Positions 63,281 through 64,000 of a stretch of 64,000 nt of DNA are shown piece by piece; the first letter of the stretch is position 1, and every line of letters starts with the position of its first letter. The translations under genes and the position numbers were made by a program. This DNA is from Deltaproteobacteria bacterium HGW-Deltaproteobacteria-19. GTDB lineage: Bacteria; Desulfobacterota; Syntrophia; Syntrophales; PHBD01. The notes under the pieces were generated by a model that was not told where the DNA came from, did not search any database, and saw nothing but the letters and a program-made list of their open reading frames with translations. The DNA lies in the NCBI GenBank assembly GCA_002841865.1, contig PHBD01000001.1, positions 215,001 through 279,000 of the forward strand. The letters run 5' to 3'.

Positions 63281-64000
63281 TTACGGAATGTTGAAGACCT
63301 GCCGGGCGTTCCGGGAGGTTGCCTCCGCCACTTCCTCCAAGGAAAGGCCCCGGATCTCGGCGACCCTGCGGGCCGTGTACAGGACGTGGGCCGGTTCGTT
63401 TCTCTTGCCCCGGTGGGCCTGGGGGGTCAGATAGGGACAGTCCGTTTCGACGAGCAGCCGCTCCAGGGGGGTCAGGCGGACCACCTCCGCCAGCTTGTCG
63501 TTCTTCGGATAGGTGACCGGGCCGGCAATGGAGATGTAATATCCGCGGGATACGCATTCTTCCATCATGACGGCATCCCCGGAAAAGCAGTGAATAATGA
63601 CCGGTTTCTTTCCTGTCCAGGATCGCAGAGTCTTCAGTGTCTCCCGATGGGCCTCCCGGTCGTGGATGATCACCGGCAGGTTCAATTCCGCCGCCAGATC
63701 GAGCTGCTCGGCGAAGCGGCGGAGCTGCACCTCCCGGGGAGAACGATTCCGGAAGAAATCGAGGCCGATTTCCCCGTAGGCGACGACCTTCGGTTCCGCA
63801 GCCAGCTTTCTGATCATCCGGTACGTCTCGACATCGATTCCGCTGGCGTCATGGGGGTGAATCCCGATGGCGGCGTATACCTCCCTGAACTTCGCGGCGA
63901 TGGCGACGGCTTTCCGGCAGTCCCGGAGGTTCGTCCCCACCGTGACCATGACTGTGATCCCGTTCTCCACGGCCCGCCGGACGACTTCCTCGCGGTCGGG
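63281..64000 (-). CDS. tatD: TatD family metal-dependent deoxyribonuclease, N-terminus cut by window edge
   Basis: 240 residues are visible; the first part, including the HxH motif, lies beyond the right edge. Present are AIGIHPHDA, VAYGEIGLDFFRN, LPVIIHDREA, PVIIHCFSGD and VETDCPYLTPQ, which supply the remaining metal ligands. TatD proteins act as 3'-5' exonucleases or related hydrolases in the cytosol. It ends just upstream of the thiamine operon promoter. Confidence 0.93.
   Translation of the reverse strand, partial: PDREEVVRRAVENGITVMVTVGTNLRDCRKAVAIAAKFREVYAAIGIHPHDASGIDVETYRMIRKLAAEPKVVAYGEIGLDFFRNRSPREVQLRRFAEQLDLAAELNLPVIIHDREAHRETLKTLRSWTGKKPVIIHCFSGDAVMMEECVSRGYYISIAGPVTYPKNDKLAEVVRLTPLERLLVETDCPYLTPQAHRGKRNEPAHVLYTARRVAEIRGLSLEEVAEATSRNARQVFNIP

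Overview
The window reads as a chromosomal segment of a GC-rich, strictly anaerobic deltaproteobacterium, most like the Syntrophales (Syntrophus/Smithella type). That placement is an inference. It rests on two acyl-CoA dehydrogenases beside an electron-transfer flavoprotein, an [FeFe]-hydrogenase fused to a GltD-type flavoprotein, a hydrogenase-like H2 sensor, an ADP-forming acyl-CoA synthetase, and the housekeeping gene order.

Left part (1-9.7 kb): a minus-strand run dtd - DUF1285 gene - guaB - dnaE - UPF0280 gene (cut by the left edge). Upstream lies a MerR-type DNA-binding domain fused to a PAS-like region and a class III nucleotide cyclase, divergent from a B12-binding radical SAM gene across a repeat-rich spacer. 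Next (9.8-18.8 kb) come an acyl-CoA dehydrogenase lacking the usual catalytic glutamate, then a divergent operon with a canonical acyl-CoA dehydrogenase, etfB, etfA, a small membrane protein and two secreted M16-type peptidases (one active, one degenerate), followed by an M20 hydrolase.

The centre of interest is 18.9-26.3 kb: a sigma70-like promoter with an overlapping palindrome and a structured leader, then a 1148-residue [FeFe]-hydrogenase/NAD(P)H-flavoprotein fusion, a small thioredoxin-like [2Fe-2S] protein, a group C [FeFe]-hydrogenase-type sensor with PAS domain, and a SpoIIE-type phosphatase with an extra C-terminal domain. The last three overlap by 4 bases. A free-standing histidine-kinase-type ATPase domain is convergent with the phosphatase. 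Together they look like an H2-evolving or H2-using enzyme with its own H2-responsive phosphatase pathway.

From 26.5 to 43.4 kb the content is housekeeping: phoH - 7TM-HD phosphohydrolase - ybeY (phoH preceded by a coupled 22-codon ORF), mltD, prfB with its programmed frameshift, lnt, a CorC-like CBS protein, a radical SAM gene, tRNA-Asp and tRNA-Val, and tig - clpP - clpX - lon behind two tandem promoters, then tRNA-Leu. From 43.7 to 52 kb are a secreted flavodoxin-like protein, a GAF/HD-GYP protein, an amt-glnK pair behind a sigma54-type promoter, a GNAT acetyltransferase and a fused ADP-forming acyl-CoA synthetase.

The stretch from about 52.1 to 58.3 kb is visibly richer in A/T and looks acquired and partly decayed: PilZ protein, a second amt-glnK pair behind a strong sigma54-type promoter, tRNA-Gln, an IS3-family remnant abutting a broken response regulator, a YtxH-like gene damaged at both ends, two unknown proteins, and pentapeptide-repeat and integrase fragments beside tRNA-Cys/tRNA-Gly. 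The right end (58.5-64 kb) returns to core genes: cca, a small membrane protein, thiC, thiD and thiN under a TPP riboswitch with terminator, and a partial tatD.
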